Made by a program: the position numbers and the translations under genes. Positions 17,461-27,752 of a stretch of 60,147 nt of DNA are shown piece by piece (positions within the stretch are counted from its first letter, which is position 1; each line of letters starts with the position of its first letter). Below the pieces are notes generated by a model. It was not told where the DNA came from, searched no databases, and was given only the letters and a program-made list of their open reading frames with translations. This DNA is from a bacterium (lineage in GTDB: Bacteria > Desulfobacterota > Binatia > Binatales > Binataceae). The stretch covers positions 1-60,147 of the forward strand of contig JADBKU010000017.1 in assembly GCA_014896235.1 (NCBI GenBank). The letters run 5' to 3'.

Positions 17461-18405
17461 GTGGATTGCCGTGAGTACATAAGTGAGTATCTTGCGGGAC
17501 ATGCCGACGGCGAGCTTGCGCCTTTGGCGCGCCGCGCCGCTGACGAACATGTCTCCGGATGTCCTATCTGCCGGGCGCAATTAATCGAAGAACGCGCGCT
17601 CAAGGCGATAGTCCGGCAAAGCGTCGCGCTCGCGAAAGCGCCGGCCGAACTGAAATCACGCATCCGTGGCGCGCTCGACGAAGCCGACCGCCGCGCCGCC
17701 GCGCCATGGACGGCGCGCCTGACCGAATTTCTCGCGCCATTCCGCGCGCTCGGAAGCCGTATCAGCGAACCGCTGGTATGGGCGCCGGCGGGGATTGCGG
17801 CGGTTATCGCGATAGCGATTCTCGCCGCGATCGCCGTTCCGCGCCGCGGCTTGATTGCGCCGCCGCCGGTTCCGGAATTCGAACTTGCGATCTCACGCTT
17901 CCAGCAGTTCCAGCACGACTTCGTTCCGAACGTTCCAGCAGAAGCGTACGAGAATCAAACCGGCGCGGTTTACGCCTGGGTGATCAATCGCGACCCGGTG
18001 CATCGCGTTGCCGACGAGGCCGATTCCGACGCTTTCAACGATCTTGCGCGTTCGTTCCGCTCCGCCAATCTGCCCGACGATCTGTTCGATTTCGCGCAGG
18101 CGGGCTACACGATTACCGGCGGCCGGGTCGATCAGCTCCCTGACGGCCGGCCGATCGCGTACACGCTCTATGAAGGCGCCGCGGGCGAAATCGTGAGCCT
18201 GTGTTTTTACGATCCGACGATGGCGGCGCCGATCGGCGCGGTCAACTGGCTCGGCCTGCGGTCGTTTTACCAATACAAAGGCTACAGCATCTGCCTGTCG
18301 TTCTATCCGACGGGGCACTTCATTTCGATATTGATCACGCGGATGCCGGTGATGCAGTTGATGCGCGACGTCGCCGCCGCCGACCCCTCCGGCATCAGCC
18401 GATAA
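17461..18405 (+). CDS. Zinc-finger anti-sigma factor with large periplasmic domain
   Basis: 314 residues from a GTG. The cytoplasmic N-terminus has the ZAS motif 'HVSGCPICRAQL' (HxxxCxxC), one transmembrane helix at about 107-127 ('AGIAAVIAIAILAAIAVP'), and a ~180-residue external domain with 'QAGYTITGGRVDQLPDGRP', 'SLCFYDPT' and 'YKGYSICLSFYPTGHF'. It should hold the upstream sigma factor inactive until a signal is sensed outside the membrane. The external domain is longer than in simple ZAS proteins, and the paired Cys/His residues there could sense metal or redox state (inference). Confidence 0.88.
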   Translation: MDCREYISEYLAGHADGELAPLARRAADEHVSGCPICRAQLIEERALKAIVRQSVALAKAPAELKSRIRGALDEADRRAAAPWTARLTEFLAPFRALGSRISEPLVWAPAGIAAVIAIAILAAIAVPRRGLIAPPPVPEFELAISRFQQFQHDFVPNVPAEAYENQTGAVYAWVINRDPVHRVADEADSDAFNDLARSFRSANLPDDLFDFAQAGYTITGGRVDQLPDGRPIAYTLYEGAAGEIVSLCFYDPTMAAPIGAVNWLGLRSFYQYKGYSICLSFYPTGHFISILITRMPVMQLMRDVAAADPSGISR

Positions 18406-18483
18406 CTCGAACCACTTCCTCGCCAAATAATTCCAACTCGAATTGGAAATCTCGAGGCGCGGAATAAAACTTGCGCTTCGACG

Positions 18484-19521
18484 ATGCGTACAGAGACGTC
18501 TGTCATCGCCGGACATTCGGCAAACTCAGGCTGTTTCCAGAAAATCGAAAGCTCCTTCGAAAAATCGAGTTGCTCGATAAACAACGACCTGCGTAAAATA
18601 TGCCGAATTTGGCGAAAGGAAGAAAATCGGGCGGTGGAAAACAAACCTCGGAACGACGTGGCGGCACTAGCGGATTTTTTCGAAAAGAAACTCCCTTTAA
18701 ATCGCAAGGAAGTCTATTACACTGCCACGGTTCTACCCGGTATCATCTGCGCCGACGGATTCAAGCATTTCGATCGGTTTCTCAAGCTCCTGGGTATTGA
18801 CGGCGTGAGGACTCAAACGGATCCTGCTAAAGCAACGAACATTCAGTTTTTCACCGAATACAATTTCAACAAAACGAAACCTGACGGCGGCCTGGAACTC
18901 TCGAAATTCGACGGCAAACATCAACAATCGGACTTGCTCATATTTGTTGAAGATTCGCCGCCCATCGTAATTGTTATTGAAGGAAAGATGTACGCAGAGC
19001 CAACCAAAGACGCGTTGACATCGCAGATGGAATCACAGGAGGATGAGGTTAGAGGCGAGCTCGGTCCAGACTTTAGACTAATTCATGCCGCCGTCGTGCC
19101 CGGAGTTGCAAAAAGAAAATTGCACCCCTTGGAACCATGCAAATATGGGCATCCTCGGCCTATTATTGCTTGGGAAGAGATCGCAGATAGCTTTGATGAT
19201 GTCGATAACGCTGCGTATTTCAAGGGCGTCCTGAGGTTCGCACTCGAGAAATACGACAAGCTAAGCGTCCAAATCGAATTCCATAAGTTCAGTGATGACA
19301 TAATGACTGGAAGCAATATCGTCAAGGAATACAATCGACAGAATCACGAATATCAGTCGATGGGACGGAAGGGCGGCCTTGATGGAGATGATCTTCTGTC
19401 CGACATAGCTACTGGGAAGTGGCGTTCTCAGAGATATGAAGTGCGAAAATCAACAGAATTGCCCGACAAGAACTGGTTTCCAATTTCGGAGTTCGTCAAA
19501 AGAGTCACTAAAGTCTCTTGA
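18484..19521 (+). CDS. Uncharacterised protein with PD-(D/E)XK-like motif, AT-richer gene
   Basis: Up to 345 residues; GTG at 18634, preceded by AAAGGAAG, is an equally good start and would give 295. I do not recognise a named family. Residues ~128-145 of the long form read 'QSDLLIFVEDSPPIVIVIEGKM', an Asp followed on the next strand by E-x-K, the shape of a PD-(D/E)XK nuclease core, then '...DALTSQ' as often seen with such cores. Base composition and codon use are visibly AT-richer than both flanks, pointing to transfer. It lies alone between the anti-sigma gene and convergent purF. Confidence 0.65.
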   Translation: MRTETSVIAGHSANSGCFQKIESSFEKSSCSINNDLRKICRIWRKEENRAVENKPRNDVAALADFFEKKLPLNRKEVYYTATVLPGIICADGFKHFDRFLKLLGIDGVRTQTDPAKATNIQFFTEYNFNKTKPDGGLELSKFDGKHQQSDLLIFVEDSPPIVIVIEGKMYAEPTKDALTSQMESQEDEVRGELGPDFRLIHAAVVPGVAKRKLHPLEPCKYGHPRPIIAWEEIADSFDDVDNAAYFKGVLRFALEKYDKLSVQIEFHKFSDDIMTGSNIVKEYNRQNHEYQSMGRKGGLDGDDLLSDIATGKWRSQRYEVRKSTELPDKNWFPISEFVKRVTKVS

Positions 19522-19564
19522 GCCGGCCAATACCCGGAATTATAGAACGCGCCGGATTCAGGAA

Positions 19565-21037
19565 TTACCGGCGGGCGGAGGCGTGTTCGACCGCGTCGAA
19601 CAGATGAAGCTGCGCGGGATGAGCGTCGCGCGGAATCTCCACCGGATAATTGCCCGTGAAGCAGGCGTCGCAATAGCCGTCGCGCGGCCCCTCCATGAAC
19701 GAGTAAAGCCCTTCCCAACTGAGATAGCCGAGCGAGTCCGCCGTGATGTACTGCCGGATCTGTTCGACCGAATGGCTGGCCGCTAGCAACTCTTCGCGGG
19801 TCGGCGTGTCGATTCCGTAGAAGCAGGAATTGGTGGTCGGCGGCGCCGCGATCCGCATATGGACTTCGCGTGCGCCCGCCTGCCGGAGCATCGGGATCAC
19901 TTTGCGCAGCGTGGTGCCGCGCACGAGCGAATCCTCGACCAGCACGATGCGTTTGCCCTTGAGCAGATCGACGACCGGATTGAATTTGATCTTGACGCCG
20001 AAATGGCGGATCGACTGGCGCGGCTCGATAAAGGTCCGCCCGATATAGTGGCTCCGCACCAGCGCCATCTCGAACGGCATCCCGGCTTCCTCGGCATAGC
20101 CGAGCGCCGCGGAGTTGCCCGAATCGGGCACCGGCACGACGATATCGGCGTCGGCCGGACATTCGCGCGCGAGCGCACGCCCCTGCATCTTGCGCACCGA
20201 ATAGACGTTGCGGCCATACAACAGGCTGTCGGGACGAGCGAAATAGATGTACTCGAAGATGCATCGGCGGGCCGGCGCCGGCGGAAAAGGAAAAATAGAC
20301 CGCACGCCGTCGTCGGTGATCACGACCATCTCGCCCGGCTCGATTTCGCGGATATATTCCGCACGCACCAGATCGAGCGCGCAGGTTTCCGAGGCGACGA
20401 TCATGGCGCCGTTCAACTGTCCGAGCACGAGCGGACGGAAACCATGCGGGTCGCGCGCAGCGATCAATCCTCGCTCGGTCAGCACCACGACCGAATAGGC
20501 GCCGCGAATCTGCGCAAGCGCGTCGGCGACGCGGCCGGGAAGGTCCGGCGCGTGCGACGACGCGATCAGATGAATCACCAGTTCGCTGTCCGACGACGAC
20601 TGAAAAATCGATCCGCTAGCTTCGAGCCGCTCGCGCAGATTCCGGAAATTGACGAGATTGCCGTTGTGCGCGAGCGCAAGCCCGCCGTGCGCATATTCAA
20701 CCACCAGCGGCTGGCAGTTCTTGAGCGTGGTCGAACCGGTGGTGGAATAGCGGTTGTGGCCGATCGCGGCGGTGCCTTCGAGCTGGCCCAGCACCTCGCC
20801 GTTGAAGATGTCGGCGACGAGGCCCATCCCGCGATGCGCGATCAAGGCCTTGCCGTTGGACGAAACGATGCCTGCCGATTCCTGTCCGCGATGCTGCAGG
20901 GCGTAGAGGCCAAGATAAACGAGATTGGCCGCCTCCGGATGGCCGTACACGCCGAAGACGCCGCACTCTTCATGAAAGCCGTCGAGCTTGGACTCCGCGG
21001 CGTCCAGAACAACTGACAACTCCGCACTGTCAGTCAT
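19565..21037 (-). CDS. purF: Amidophosphoribosyltransferase
   Basis: First enzyme of de novo purine synthesis: PRPP + glutamine to phosphoribosylamine. The glutaminase domain starts at Cys25 after a 24-residue propeptide ('[11 protein letters not shown]'), which is removed to free the catalytic Cys. '[10 protein letters not shown]', 'GHNRYSTTG' and '[10 protein letters not shown]' follow. The PRTase loop is '[19 protein letters not shown]'. [4Fe-4S] ligands typical of the Bacillus-type enzyme appear in '[10 protein letters not shown]' and 'GYCDACFTG'. The ATG at 21037 overlaps purL by eight bases. Last gene of the pur operon. Confidence 0.97.
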   Translation of the reverse strand: MTDSAELSVVLDAAESKLDGFHEECGVFGVYGHPEAANLVYLGLYALQHRGQESAGIVSSNGKALIAHRGMGLVADIFNGEVLGQLEGTAAIGHNRYSTTGSTTLKNCQPLVVEYAHGGLALAHNGNLVNFRNLRERLEASGSIFQSSSDSELVIHLIASSHAPDLPGRVADALAQIRGAYSVVVLTERGLIAARDPHGFRPLVLGQLNGAMIVASETCALDLVRAEYIREIEPGEMVVITDDGVRSIFPFPPAPARRCIFEYIYFARPDSLLYGRNVYSVRKMQGRALARECPADADIVVPVPDSGNSAALGYAEEAGMPFEMALVRSHYIGRTFIEPRQSIRHFGVKIKFNPVVDLLKGKRIVLVEDSLVRGTTLRKVIPMLRQAGAREVHMRIAAPPTTNSCFYGIDTPTREELLAASHSVEQIRQYITADSLGYLSWEGLYSFMEGPRDGYCDACFTGNYPVEIPRDAHPAQLHLFDAVEHASARR

Positions 21038-23261
21038 GGCGGCCGAGCCTCCCGGACAGAGCCTCTTCGTAGAGACGGCGCAGCGCGGCGACGTCTTCGT
21101 CGCACCAGCCGCCGAGCTTGAGGCGCGGCGCGGCGGAGACCCGTCCGATCGGGCGAACCTCCAGCGGCGCAAAAATATCATGTATCGCTTTAAGATTTTC
21201 CGCGGGCGCGGACACGATCACGGTCGAAGCTCCTTCGCCGAACCACGCCTCGGCGGCTGCGTCAGTGGCGACCGGTTCGATTTCGGCACCTAGCGCCTGA
21301 TCCGGATTGAAACAGGCTTCGGCGAGGGCCACCGCCAGTCCGCCCTCGCTCACGTCGTGAGCTGATCTTATCAACCGCCGTTCCGCACATTCAACCAGCC
21401 CGTCAAGCAGGCGTCGCTCGCGCACAAGATCGATCGGACCAAGCGCGCCAAACGAGATCTTGAAGAGATCCGCGTATTCGCTGGCGGCAAGCGACGGCGG
21501 CGCGGTGCGGACGAGCAGGATCAGGTCGCCGGGAAAGCTAAAGTAATGCTTTACGTTCAACGAGACGTCGGCGAAAACGCCGACCATCGCGATCGTCGGC
21601 GTCGGCGGAATCGCGCGGCCTTCGGTTTCGTTGTAGAAGCTGACGTTGCCGCTGATTACCGGCGTGGCGAAAGCGCGCGCGGCGTCGCCCAGTCCCGCGA
21701 CTCCGCGCGCGAATTGCCACATGATTTCGGGACGCTCGGGATTGCCGTAGTTGAGACAGTTGGTGATCGCGGCAGGACGGGCGCCCGTGCAGGCGACGTT
21801 GCGCGCCGCCTCGCATACCGTCGTGATCGCGCCCAGATAGGGATCGAGCGCGCACGCGCGCGGATTCGAATCGACTTTGAGCGCGAGTCCGCGACGGGAG
21901 CCTTTGATACGCAGTACGGCGGCGTCGCCGCCCGGACCGGCGACGGTGTTGCTCAATACCAGCGAATCGTACTGGCGAAAAACCATCCGGCGCGACGCAA
22001 CGTTGGGGCTGGAAAGCAACGCGCGCAGCGCGTCGGCAGGTTCGGGCCGCACGACGACGGCATGCGGCCGCGCCTCGTGCAGCGAACGTTTGGGCGGCTG
22101 TGTAGGGCGGTCGTAGAGCGGCGCGTCGTCGCTGAGCGCGGCGATCGGAATATCGGCGACGACCTTGCCTCGGAAACGCGCGCGCCATCGGCCGTCGCCG
22201 GTAATCGCGCCGATCACGACGGCGTGCAAATCCCATTTCTCGAAGACCGCGGCCAACTCCGCTTCGCGGCCGTGCTCGGCCACGATCAGCATCCGTTCCT
22301 GCGATTCCGAAAGCAGGATTTCGTATGGCGAAAGATTCGGTTCGCGCAGCGGCACGCGATCGAGATCGAGTTCGACGCCGAGTCCGCCCCGCCCCGCCAT
22401 CTCGCTGGACGACGAGGTCAGGCCGGCCGCGCCCATGTCCTGGATCGCGACGATCGCGCCGGTCTTGATCGCTTCGAGGCAGGCCTCGATCAGGAGCTTT
22501 TCGGTGAACGGGTCGCCGACCTGCACGGTCGGCCGCTTGGCTTCGCTTTCCGAATCGAACTCGGCGGAAGCGAGCAGGCTCGCGCCGTGGATTCCGTCGC
22601 GGCCGGTCGCGGAACCAACGTAAAGGACGGGATTGCCGACGCCGTGCGCGCGGGCGCTCTGCAAATCCTCGCGCCGCGCGAGGCCGAGCGCGAATGCGTT
22701 GACGAGAATATTGCCGTTGTAGCCCGGATCGAACATCACTTCGCCGGCCACGGTCGGCACGCCCACGCAATTGCCGTAGCCGCCAATTCCGCCGACGACG
22801 CCATTCACCAGATAGCGCGTACGGGGATGGTCGATCGCGCCGAACTTGAGCGAATCCATGCTCGCGATCGGCCGCGCGCCCATCGTGAAAATGTCACGCA
22901 GGATGCCGCCGACGCCGGTCGCCGCGCCCTGGTATGGCTCGACGTACGACGGATGATTGTGGCTTTCGATTTTGAAGACGGCGACCCAGCCGTCGCCGAC
23001 GTCGATCGCGCCGGCGTTCTCGCCCGGACCGCCGACGACGTTCGGCCCTTCGCGCGGAAGGGTCTTGAGATATTTGCGCGAGGATTTGTAGGAGCAGTGC
23101 TCCGACCACATCACGGAAAAAACGCCGAGTTCCGTGAAGGTTGGAGTACGGCCGAGTATGCGCGCGATCTCGGCGAACTCCGCCTCGGTCAAACCGTGCG
23201 CGCGGGCCGCGGCGAGATCGACCTTCGGCTCGCCGGGCGTCGCCGCCGGCGCTTCGCTCAT
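21030..23261 (-). CDS. purL: Phosphoribosylformylglycinamidine synthase, large subunit
   Basis: 743 residues, the 'small PurL' form that works with PurS and PurQ to make FGAM from FGAR with ATP and glutamine-derived ammonia. Motifs: '[16 protein letters not shown]', '[20 protein letters not shown]', '[18 protein letters not shown]', '[17 protein letters not shown]', 'NCLNYGNPE', '[16 protein letters not shown]'. The start overlaps the purQ stop by four bases. Confidence 0.97.
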   Translation of the reverse strand: MSEAPAATPGEPKVDLAAARAHGLTEAEFAEIARILGRTPTFTELGVFSVMWSEHCSYKSSRKYLKTLPREGPNVVGGPGENAGAIDVGDGWVAVFKIESHNHPSYVEPYQGAATGVGGILRDIFTMGARPIASMDSLKFGAIDHPRTRYLVNGVVGGIGGYGNCVGVPTVAGEVMFDPGYNGNILVNAFALGLARREDLQSARAHGVGNPVLYVGSATGRDGIHGASLLASAEFDSESEAKRPTVQVGDPFTEKLLIEACLEAIKTGAIVAIQDMGAAGLTSSSSEMAGRGGLGVELDLDRVPLREPNLSPYEILLSESQERMLIVAEHGREAELAAVFEKWDLHAVVIGAITGDGRWRARFRGKVVADIPIAALSDDAPLYDRPTQPPKRSLHEARPHAVVVRPEPADALRALLSSPNVASRRMVFRQYDSLVLSNTVAGPGGDAAVLRIKGSRRGLALKVDSNPRACALDPYLGAITTVCEAARNVACTGARPAAITNCLNYGNPERPEIMWQFARGVAGLGDAARAFATPVISGNVSFYNETEGRAIPPTPTIAMVGVFADVSLNVKHYFSFPGDLILLVRTAPPSLAASEYADLFKISFGALGPIDLVRERRLLDGLVECAERRLIRSAHDVSEGGLAVALAEACFNPDQALGAEIEPVATDAAAEAWFGEGASTVIVSAPAENLKAIHDIFAPLEVRPIGRVSAAPRLKLGGWCDEDVAALRRLYEEALSGRLGRHD

Positions 23262-23947
23262 CGCGCCGCTCCCGCGATCGACTCGAAAATTTTCCGGCCG
23301 GCGACGCCGCCGAGCATCGCTTCGACGGCGTGTTCCGGATGCGGCATCAGGCCGAAGACGTTGAAACGATCGTTGGCGACGCCCGCGATCGAGCGCATCG
23401 AGCCGTTCGGATTAGCGGCGTCGGTCGCCTCGCCGCGCGCATCGACATAGCGCAGCAAAATTTGGCCGCGCTCTTCGAGTTGGCGCAACTCATCCTCGGG
23501 CGCGACGTAGCATCCCTCGCCGTGCTTGATCGGCAAGCGCAGCGTCTCGCCCTGATGCGCGGCGCGGGTGAAGGGAGTCGCCGCGTTTTCGACGCGCAGG
23601 TTGACGAAGTCGCAGACGAAAGCGAGCGAGCGATTGCGCGTCAGCGCGCCGGGCAGCAGATGCGCCTCGCAGAGAATCTGGAAACCGTTGCAGATGCCCA
23701 GGACCAGCCCGCCGTCGGCGGCGAAGCGCGCGACCGATTTCATGATCGGCGAGAAGCGCGCGATCGCGCCGCAACGCAGATAGTCGCCATAGCTGAATCC
23801 GCCCGGCAGCACGACGCATTCGGCGCCGCCGAGCGATTCGTCCTTGTGCCAGAGGAGCGCGGCGTCCTGCCCGAGGACGTCGCGCAGCGCCCAGAGCGCG
23901 TCGCGATCGTCAAGCGAGCCGGGAAAGCTGACCACGCCCCACTTCAT
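23258..23947 (-). CDS. purQ: Phosphoribosylformylglycinamidine synthase, glutaminase subunit
   Basis: 229-residue class I glutamine amidotransferase that feeds ammonia to PurL. '[19 protein letters not shown]' gives the oxyanion strand, '[14 protein letters not shown]' the nucleophile Cys, and '[11 protein letters not shown]' the His-Glu pair. The start overlaps the purS stop by four bases (ATGA). Confidence 0.97.
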   Translation of the reverse strand: MKWGVVSFPGSLDDRDALWALRDVLGQDAALLWHKDESLGGAECVVLPGGFSYGDYLRCGAIARFSPIMKSVARFAADGGLVLGICNGFQILCEAHLLPGALTRNRSLAFVCDFVNLRVENAATPFTRAAHQGETLRLPIKHGEGCYVAPEDELRQLEERGQILLRYVDARGEATDAANPNGSMRSIAGVANDRFNVFGLMPHPEHAVEAMLGGVAGRKIFESIAGAAR

Positions 23948-24189
23948 TCGACCTCAACCTCGAAGCTGAAGTCCTCGATATTGGGGTTCGCCAGCAACCG
24001 TTCGCAGATCTGGCGGACGGCCGATTCGGCCTCGGCGCGCGACGGCGCGTCGATATCGAGCGTAATGAACCGTCCGACACGAACGTTTCCGATCGTCCCG
24101 AAACCGAGGCTTTTCAACGCGCCTTCCACCGCGCGTCCCTGCGGATCGAGTATTCCCCTGCGCGGCGTTACGAAAACCTTCGCGCGCAA
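23944..24189 (-). CDS. purS: Phosphoribosylformylglycinamidine synthase subunit PurS
   Basis: 81 residues, the small scaffold that joins PurL and PurQ. 'KVFVTPRRGILDPQGRAVEG', 'LGFGTIGNVRVGRFITLDI' and 'LLANPNIEDFSFEVE' are typical. I choose the TTG at 24189: the minus strand reads GGAGAATTAGG just upstream, across the purC stop, and no ATG fits. Easily missed because of the TTG start and small size. Confidence 0.92.
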   Translation of the reverse strand: MRAKVFVTPRRGILDPQGRAVEGALKSLGFGTIGNVRVGRFITLDIDAPSRAEAESAVRQICERLLANPNIEDFSFEVEVE

Positions 24190-24191
24190 AC

Positions 24192-24908
24192 CTAATTCTC
24201 CACCCGCCGCAGCATCTCCTGGTAAGCGCCTTCGACGTCGCCGAGGTCGCGGCGGAAGCGGTCTTTGTCGAGCTTCTTGCGGGTGGCCTTGTCCCAGAAG
24301 CGGCAGGTGTCGGGGCAAATTTCGTCGCCGAGCAGGATTTCGCCCTTGTGGCGGCCGAATTCGAGCTTGAAATCGACCAGGATCACGCCGCGCTGATCGA
24401 GAAACTCGCTCAGCACGCGATTCACCTTGAGCGCGCTTTCCCGAATCGCGCGCAGTTCCGCCTCGGTCGCCCATCCGAACGCGATCGCATGCTCGGGCAG
24501 GATCAGCGGATCGTCGAGCGGGTCGGATTTGTAGTAGAACTCGACGATCGGAAACGGCAGCGTCTCGCCCTCTTCGCGGCCGAGCCGTTTCGCCATCGAA
24601 CCCGCCACGATATTGCGCACGACGGTTTCGGCCGGCACGATTTCAAGCCGCTTGCAAAGCATTTCGCGGTCGTTGATGCGGCGAACGAAATGCGTCTTCA
24701 CGCCTTCGCGTTCGAGCAGCGTGAAGAACAACTCCGACATGCGGTTGTTGACCACGCCCTTGTCTTCGATCGTGCCCTTTTTCTTGGCGTTGAAAGCTGT
24801 GGCGTCGTCCTTGAAATAGGCGATCACCAAATCCGGATCGGAAGTAGCATAGAGCTTCTTCGCCTTGCCCTCGTAAAACATTTCCCGCTTGTCTGGAATG
24901 TCGTTCAC
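24192..24908 (-). CDS. purC: Phosphoribosylaminoimidazole-succinocarboxamide synthase
   Basis: SAICAR synthetase, joining CAIR and aspartate with ATP. '[20 protein letters not shown]', '[15 protein letters not shown]', '[17 protein letters not shown]', '[20 protein letters not shown]' and '[10 protein letters not shown]' are diagnostic. The GTG at 24908 has AAGGTG six bases upstream; a GTG at 24917 in the same frame is the alternative. Two bases separate its stop from the purS start codon. Confidence 0.95.
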   Translation of the reverse strand: MNDIPDKREMFYEGKAKKLYATSDPDLVIAYFKDDATAFNAKKKGTIEDKGVVNNRMSELFFTLLEREGVKTHFVRRINDREMLCKRLEIVPAETVVRNIVAGSMAKRLGREEGETLPFPIVEFYYKSDPLDDPLILPEHAIAFGWATEAELRAIRESALKVNRVLSEFLDQRGVILVDFKLEFGRHKGEILLGDEICPDTCRFWDKATRKKLDKDRFRRDLGDVEGAYQEMLRRVEN

Positions 24909-24941
24909 GCTCGTCACCTTGGTATGGTTAAGTTTGCGTAA

Positions 24942-25076
24942 TCAGGATTTTACTGCGGCGGCGCGCACGGGAAAACCGGAGCGGCGCATCAATTCCCCCG
25001 CGACGCGATCGATATCCACAAGGCGGCCGCGGCGATCGGCTCTGTGCACAAGCCAGCCGCGCGCGCCAAAATTCAC
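24942..25076 (-). CDS. Possible 44-residue protein coupled to purB
   Basis: A GTG at 25076 overlaps the purB stop by four bases (GTGA) and opens a 44-codon frame containing 'GARGWLVHRADRRGRLVDID' and 'MRRSGFPVRAAAVKS'. Its end is 34 bp before purC. The coupling geometry matches other joints in this operon, which is the main support. I know no family for it; it could equally be a random frame in a leader between purB and purC. Confidence 0.35.
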   Translation of the reverse strand: MNFGARGWLVHRADRRGRLVDIDRVAGELMRRSGFPVRAAAVKS

Positions 25077-26491
25077 TTTTTACCCTCTGGAGCGAACCGT
25101 TCGGCCAACTCCCGCGCGTATCCGAGATAAGTTTTAGGCTCCAGCGCGAGCAGTTCTTCACGCGCCGCCGGCGGCAATTCCAGCGACGCGATAAATTCGC
25201 GAATCGCCTCGCGGCCCGCCGCGCGTCCCCGCGTCAACTCCTTGAGCCGCTCGTACGGCCGCTCGAGGCCGTGACGCCGCATCACCGTCTGAATCGCCTC
25301 GGCCAACACTTCCCACGACTTGTCGCTCTCCAAATCGGCGGCGATTCGCTCCCGGTTGAGCGTGAGCTTGCCGATTCCGCGCTCAAGCGAGGCGATCGCC
25401 ACGATCACATGGCCGAACGCCGTTCCAATCGCGCGCATCGCCGTGCTGTCGCTGAGATCGCGCTGCCAGCGCGAAATCGGCAGTTTCGCCGCGAGATGCT
25501 GAAACATCGCGATCGCAAGACCGAGATTGCCCTCGCCGTTTTCAAAATCGATCGGATTGATCTTGTGCGGCATCACCGACGACCCGACCTCGCCCGCGAC
25601 CGTCTTTTGACCGAAATAGCCGAGCGATATGTAACCCCACACGTCGCGGCAGAAACCGATCAGAATCACGCTGATTCGGCCGACCGTGTCATAAAGCTCG
25701 GCCAAAAAATCATGGCTTTCGATCTGCGTGGTCAGCGGATTCCACGTCAAACCGAGCGATTCCACGAAACGCCGTGAATGTTCGATCCAATCGATTTCGG
25801 GCGCGGCCGCGCGATGCGCGTTGAAGTTGCCGACGGCGCCGTTGGCCTTGCCCAGATATTCCTGGCGGCGCAGATGGCCAAGCTGCCGATTAAGCCGGTG
25901 CGCGAAGACCGCCAATTCCTTGCCGACCGTGGTCGGCGACGCTTCCTGGCCGTGCGTCCGCGCAAGCATCGGCGCGCCCGCATGCTCGCGCGCCATCGCG
26001 CCGATTCGTGCGGCGATTTTCTCCAGCGCGGGCAGCAGTTCGTCGGCGACGAATTCCTTGTGCATCAGCGCCCACGCGAGGTTGCTGATATCCTCGGACG
26101 TGCAGGCGAAATGAATCATCTCGACCGGCAGGGCGGGATCGATCGTCGCGAATTTTTCCTTGAGATAATATTCGAGCGCCTTGACGTCGTGGTTCGTCGC
26201 GGCCTCGAGTTCCTTGACCCGCGCCGCGTCGCCGATCGGAAATTCGCGGTACAAGCCGCGCAACCGCTCCGCCGTCGCCGGATCGAGCGGACGCATCGCG
26301 TCGAACGACGGGTTCGCCGCGAGCCCGGCATACCATTCGATTTCAACTCGCAGCCGGTAGCGAATCAGCGCGTATTCGCTGAAATAGCGCGCGAGCGCGC
26401 GCGTGCGCGATCGGTAGCGGCCGTCGATCGGCGTTACCGCCATCAGCGCCTCGTGCGCCGCGATGGAATTATCGTTGCTCTTCTCGCTCAT
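25073..26491 (-). CDS. purB: Adenylosuccinate lyase
   Basis: 472 residues, the longer E. coli-type lyase of the fumarase/aspartase superfamily. It acts twice in purine synthesis: SAICAR to AICAR and adenylosuccinate to AMP. 'VTPIDGRYRSRTRALARYFS', 'ACTSEDISNLA', 'LARTHGQEASPTTVGKEL', and the signature loop 'GSSVMPHKINPIDFENGEGN' are present. The ATG follows GAGCGGGAG. It begins 15 bp after dut and is likely in the same transcript. Confidence 0.97.
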   Translation of the reverse strand: MSEKSNDNSIAAHEALMAVTPIDGRYRSRTRALARYFSEYALIRYRLRVEIEWYAGLAANPSFDAMRPLDPATAERLRGLYREFPIGDAARVKELEAATNHDVKALEYYLKEKFATIDPALPVEMIHFACTSEDISNLAWALMHKEFVADELLPALEKIAARIGAMAREHAGAPMLARTHGQEASPTTVGKELAVFAHRLNRQLGHLRRQEYLGKANGAVGNFNAHRAAAPEIDWIEHSRRFVESLGLTWNPLTTQIESHDFLAELYDTVGRISVILIGFCRDVWGYISLGYFGQKTVAGEVGSSVMPHKINPIDFENGEGNLGLAIAMFQHLAAKLPISRWQRDLSDSTAMRAIGTAFGHVIVAIASLERGIGKLTLNRERIAADLESDKSWEVLAEAIQTVMRRHGLERPYERLKELTRGRAAGREAIREFIASLELPPAAREELLALEPKTYLGYARELAERFAPEGKK

Positions 26492-26506
26492 CTCCCGCTC
26501 GGAAAT

Positions 26507-26938
26507 TCAACGGCCGGTATGGCCGAAACCGCCGGCTCCGCGCCCGCTTCCATCCAGAGATTCGCTCTCGATGAACTCCGCGCGCGCGACCGGCGCGATC
26601 ACCAACTGTGCGATTCTGTCGCCCGGCCGAATCGTCAGCGGCGCATCGCCGAGATTGATCACGATCACCCGGATTTCGCCGCGATAGTCCGCGTCGATCG
26701 TGCCGGGCGCGTTGACCAGCGCGAGCCCTTCGCTCAGCGCCCGTCCGCTGCGCGGCCGCACCTGCGCTTCGAAACCGGCGGGCAGCTCGATCGCGATTCC
26801 GGTCGGAATCGCCGCTCGCTCCAGCGGCCGCAGTTCCCGCGCCGCATCAAGGTCGGCGGTCAAATCGGCGCCGGCGGCGTGCTCGCTGTGATATTGCGGA
26901 AGCGGCCATCGATGAGGCCGCGTGCGAGTCACTTTCAC
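26507..26938 (-). CDS. dut: dUTP diphosphatase
   Basis: Trimeric dUTPase, hydrolysing dUTP to dUMP. All five motifs are visible: 'AAGADLTA', '[15 protein letters not shown]', '[13 protein letters not shown]', '[12 protein letters not shown]' and the C-terminal Gly-rich '[14 protein letters not shown]' arm. The best start by family length is the GTG at 26938 (143 residues), though no strong ribosome binding site is seen and the frame stays open further upstream. Head of the dut-pur gene run. Confidence 0.93.
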   Translation of the reverse strand: MKVTRTRPHRWPLPQYHSEHAAGADLTADLDAARELRPLERAAIPTGIAIELPAGFEAQVRPRSGRALSEGLALVNAPGTIDADYRGEIRVIVINLGDAPLTIRPGDRIAQLVIAPVARAEFIESESLDGSGRGAGGFGHTGR

Positions 26939-27143
26939 CAGTGGCGGGGGCGTGATTTCGGCTATTTTGGAATCCAAGCGACCGGCTCCGCGCGGCGGAA
27001 TGATTTTATCATCAACCTCGCCGCCGATCATTCGTTTCAGTATTTCGAGATCTGGCGGATGGCAACCTAAGGCTATATTATGCGCTCTCATGCTCATTGA
27101 TGGAGAAGCGTCAATTGAGCGCGATCGAGGGAGGATTATCTGT

Positions 27144-27740
27144 ATGTCGGGAATCAAGCGCGCAATTGCTGGAGGATTGATCGTGGCGGCGATCGGATTT
27201 TTCGCGTCCAACAGCGCCGCTGGCGAAGCAAGCGTGCCGATGGTTCTGGTTGGCACGAGGAAGACGCTTACCATCACGAAACCGGGCAGCTATTATCTGC
27301 CGCGCAATCTGGTCAGCGCGCTGACCACTGCGCCTGTGGTTCAGGTTAACGCTTCCAACGTGTTGCTCAATCTGAACGGCTACTCGATTATCGGGCCGGG
27401 CGGTTCCGGAACATCCAGCGTCGGCATTCTTGCCAATCCGAACGTCGTCAACGTCACCGTGGTCGGCGGCACGATCACGGGAATCGATGGCGCCGCGGTC
27501 AACCTCGGCCCGAACAGCGAGGTTTCCGGCATGCATATCGTCGGCAACAAAGGCGACGGCGTCGATTGCGCAAGCGGATGCCTGGTTAGCGGAAACATAA
27601 TCGCCGACAACGGCGGCGCTGGCATCAGCCTGTCGGATAGTTCGAGCGGCTTCCAGAACAATGTCTTGAACGGCAATGGCGCCGGAATAAGCGGCGGCAC
27701 GAGCCTTGGACATAACCTGGTTAACGGTTCGCCGGAATAA
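27144..27740 (+). CDS. Secreted right-handed beta-helix protein
   Basis: 198 residues; the ATG follows GGGAGGAT. A signal peptide ('[20 protein letters not shown]') precedes a parallel beta-helix with repeating turns such as '[16 protein letters not shown]', '[20 protein letters not shown]', '[16 protein letters not shown]' and '[17 protein letters not shown]'. Such folds occur in surface polysaccharide lyases and adhesins; no catalytic signature is visible. Lone plus-strand gene between dut and the M16 peptidase. Confidence 0.8.
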   Translation: MSGIKRAIAGGLIVAAIGFFASNSAAGEASVPMVLVGTRKTLTITKPGSYYLPRNLVSALTTAPVVQVNASNVLLNLNGYSIIGPGGSGTSSVGILANPNVVNVTVVGGTITGIDGAAVNLGPNSEVSGMHIVGNKGDGVDCASGCLVSGNIIADNGGAGISLSDSSSGFQNNVLNGNGAGISGGTSLGHNLVNGSPE

Positions 27741-27752
27741 AGAAGCGCACGC

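Noticed and set aside
21546..24370. Long plus-strand frames antisense to purL, purQ and purC
   Set aside because: Same cause: GC-rich third positions of the pur genes. Composition is Arg/Ala/His-rich and no motif is seen.
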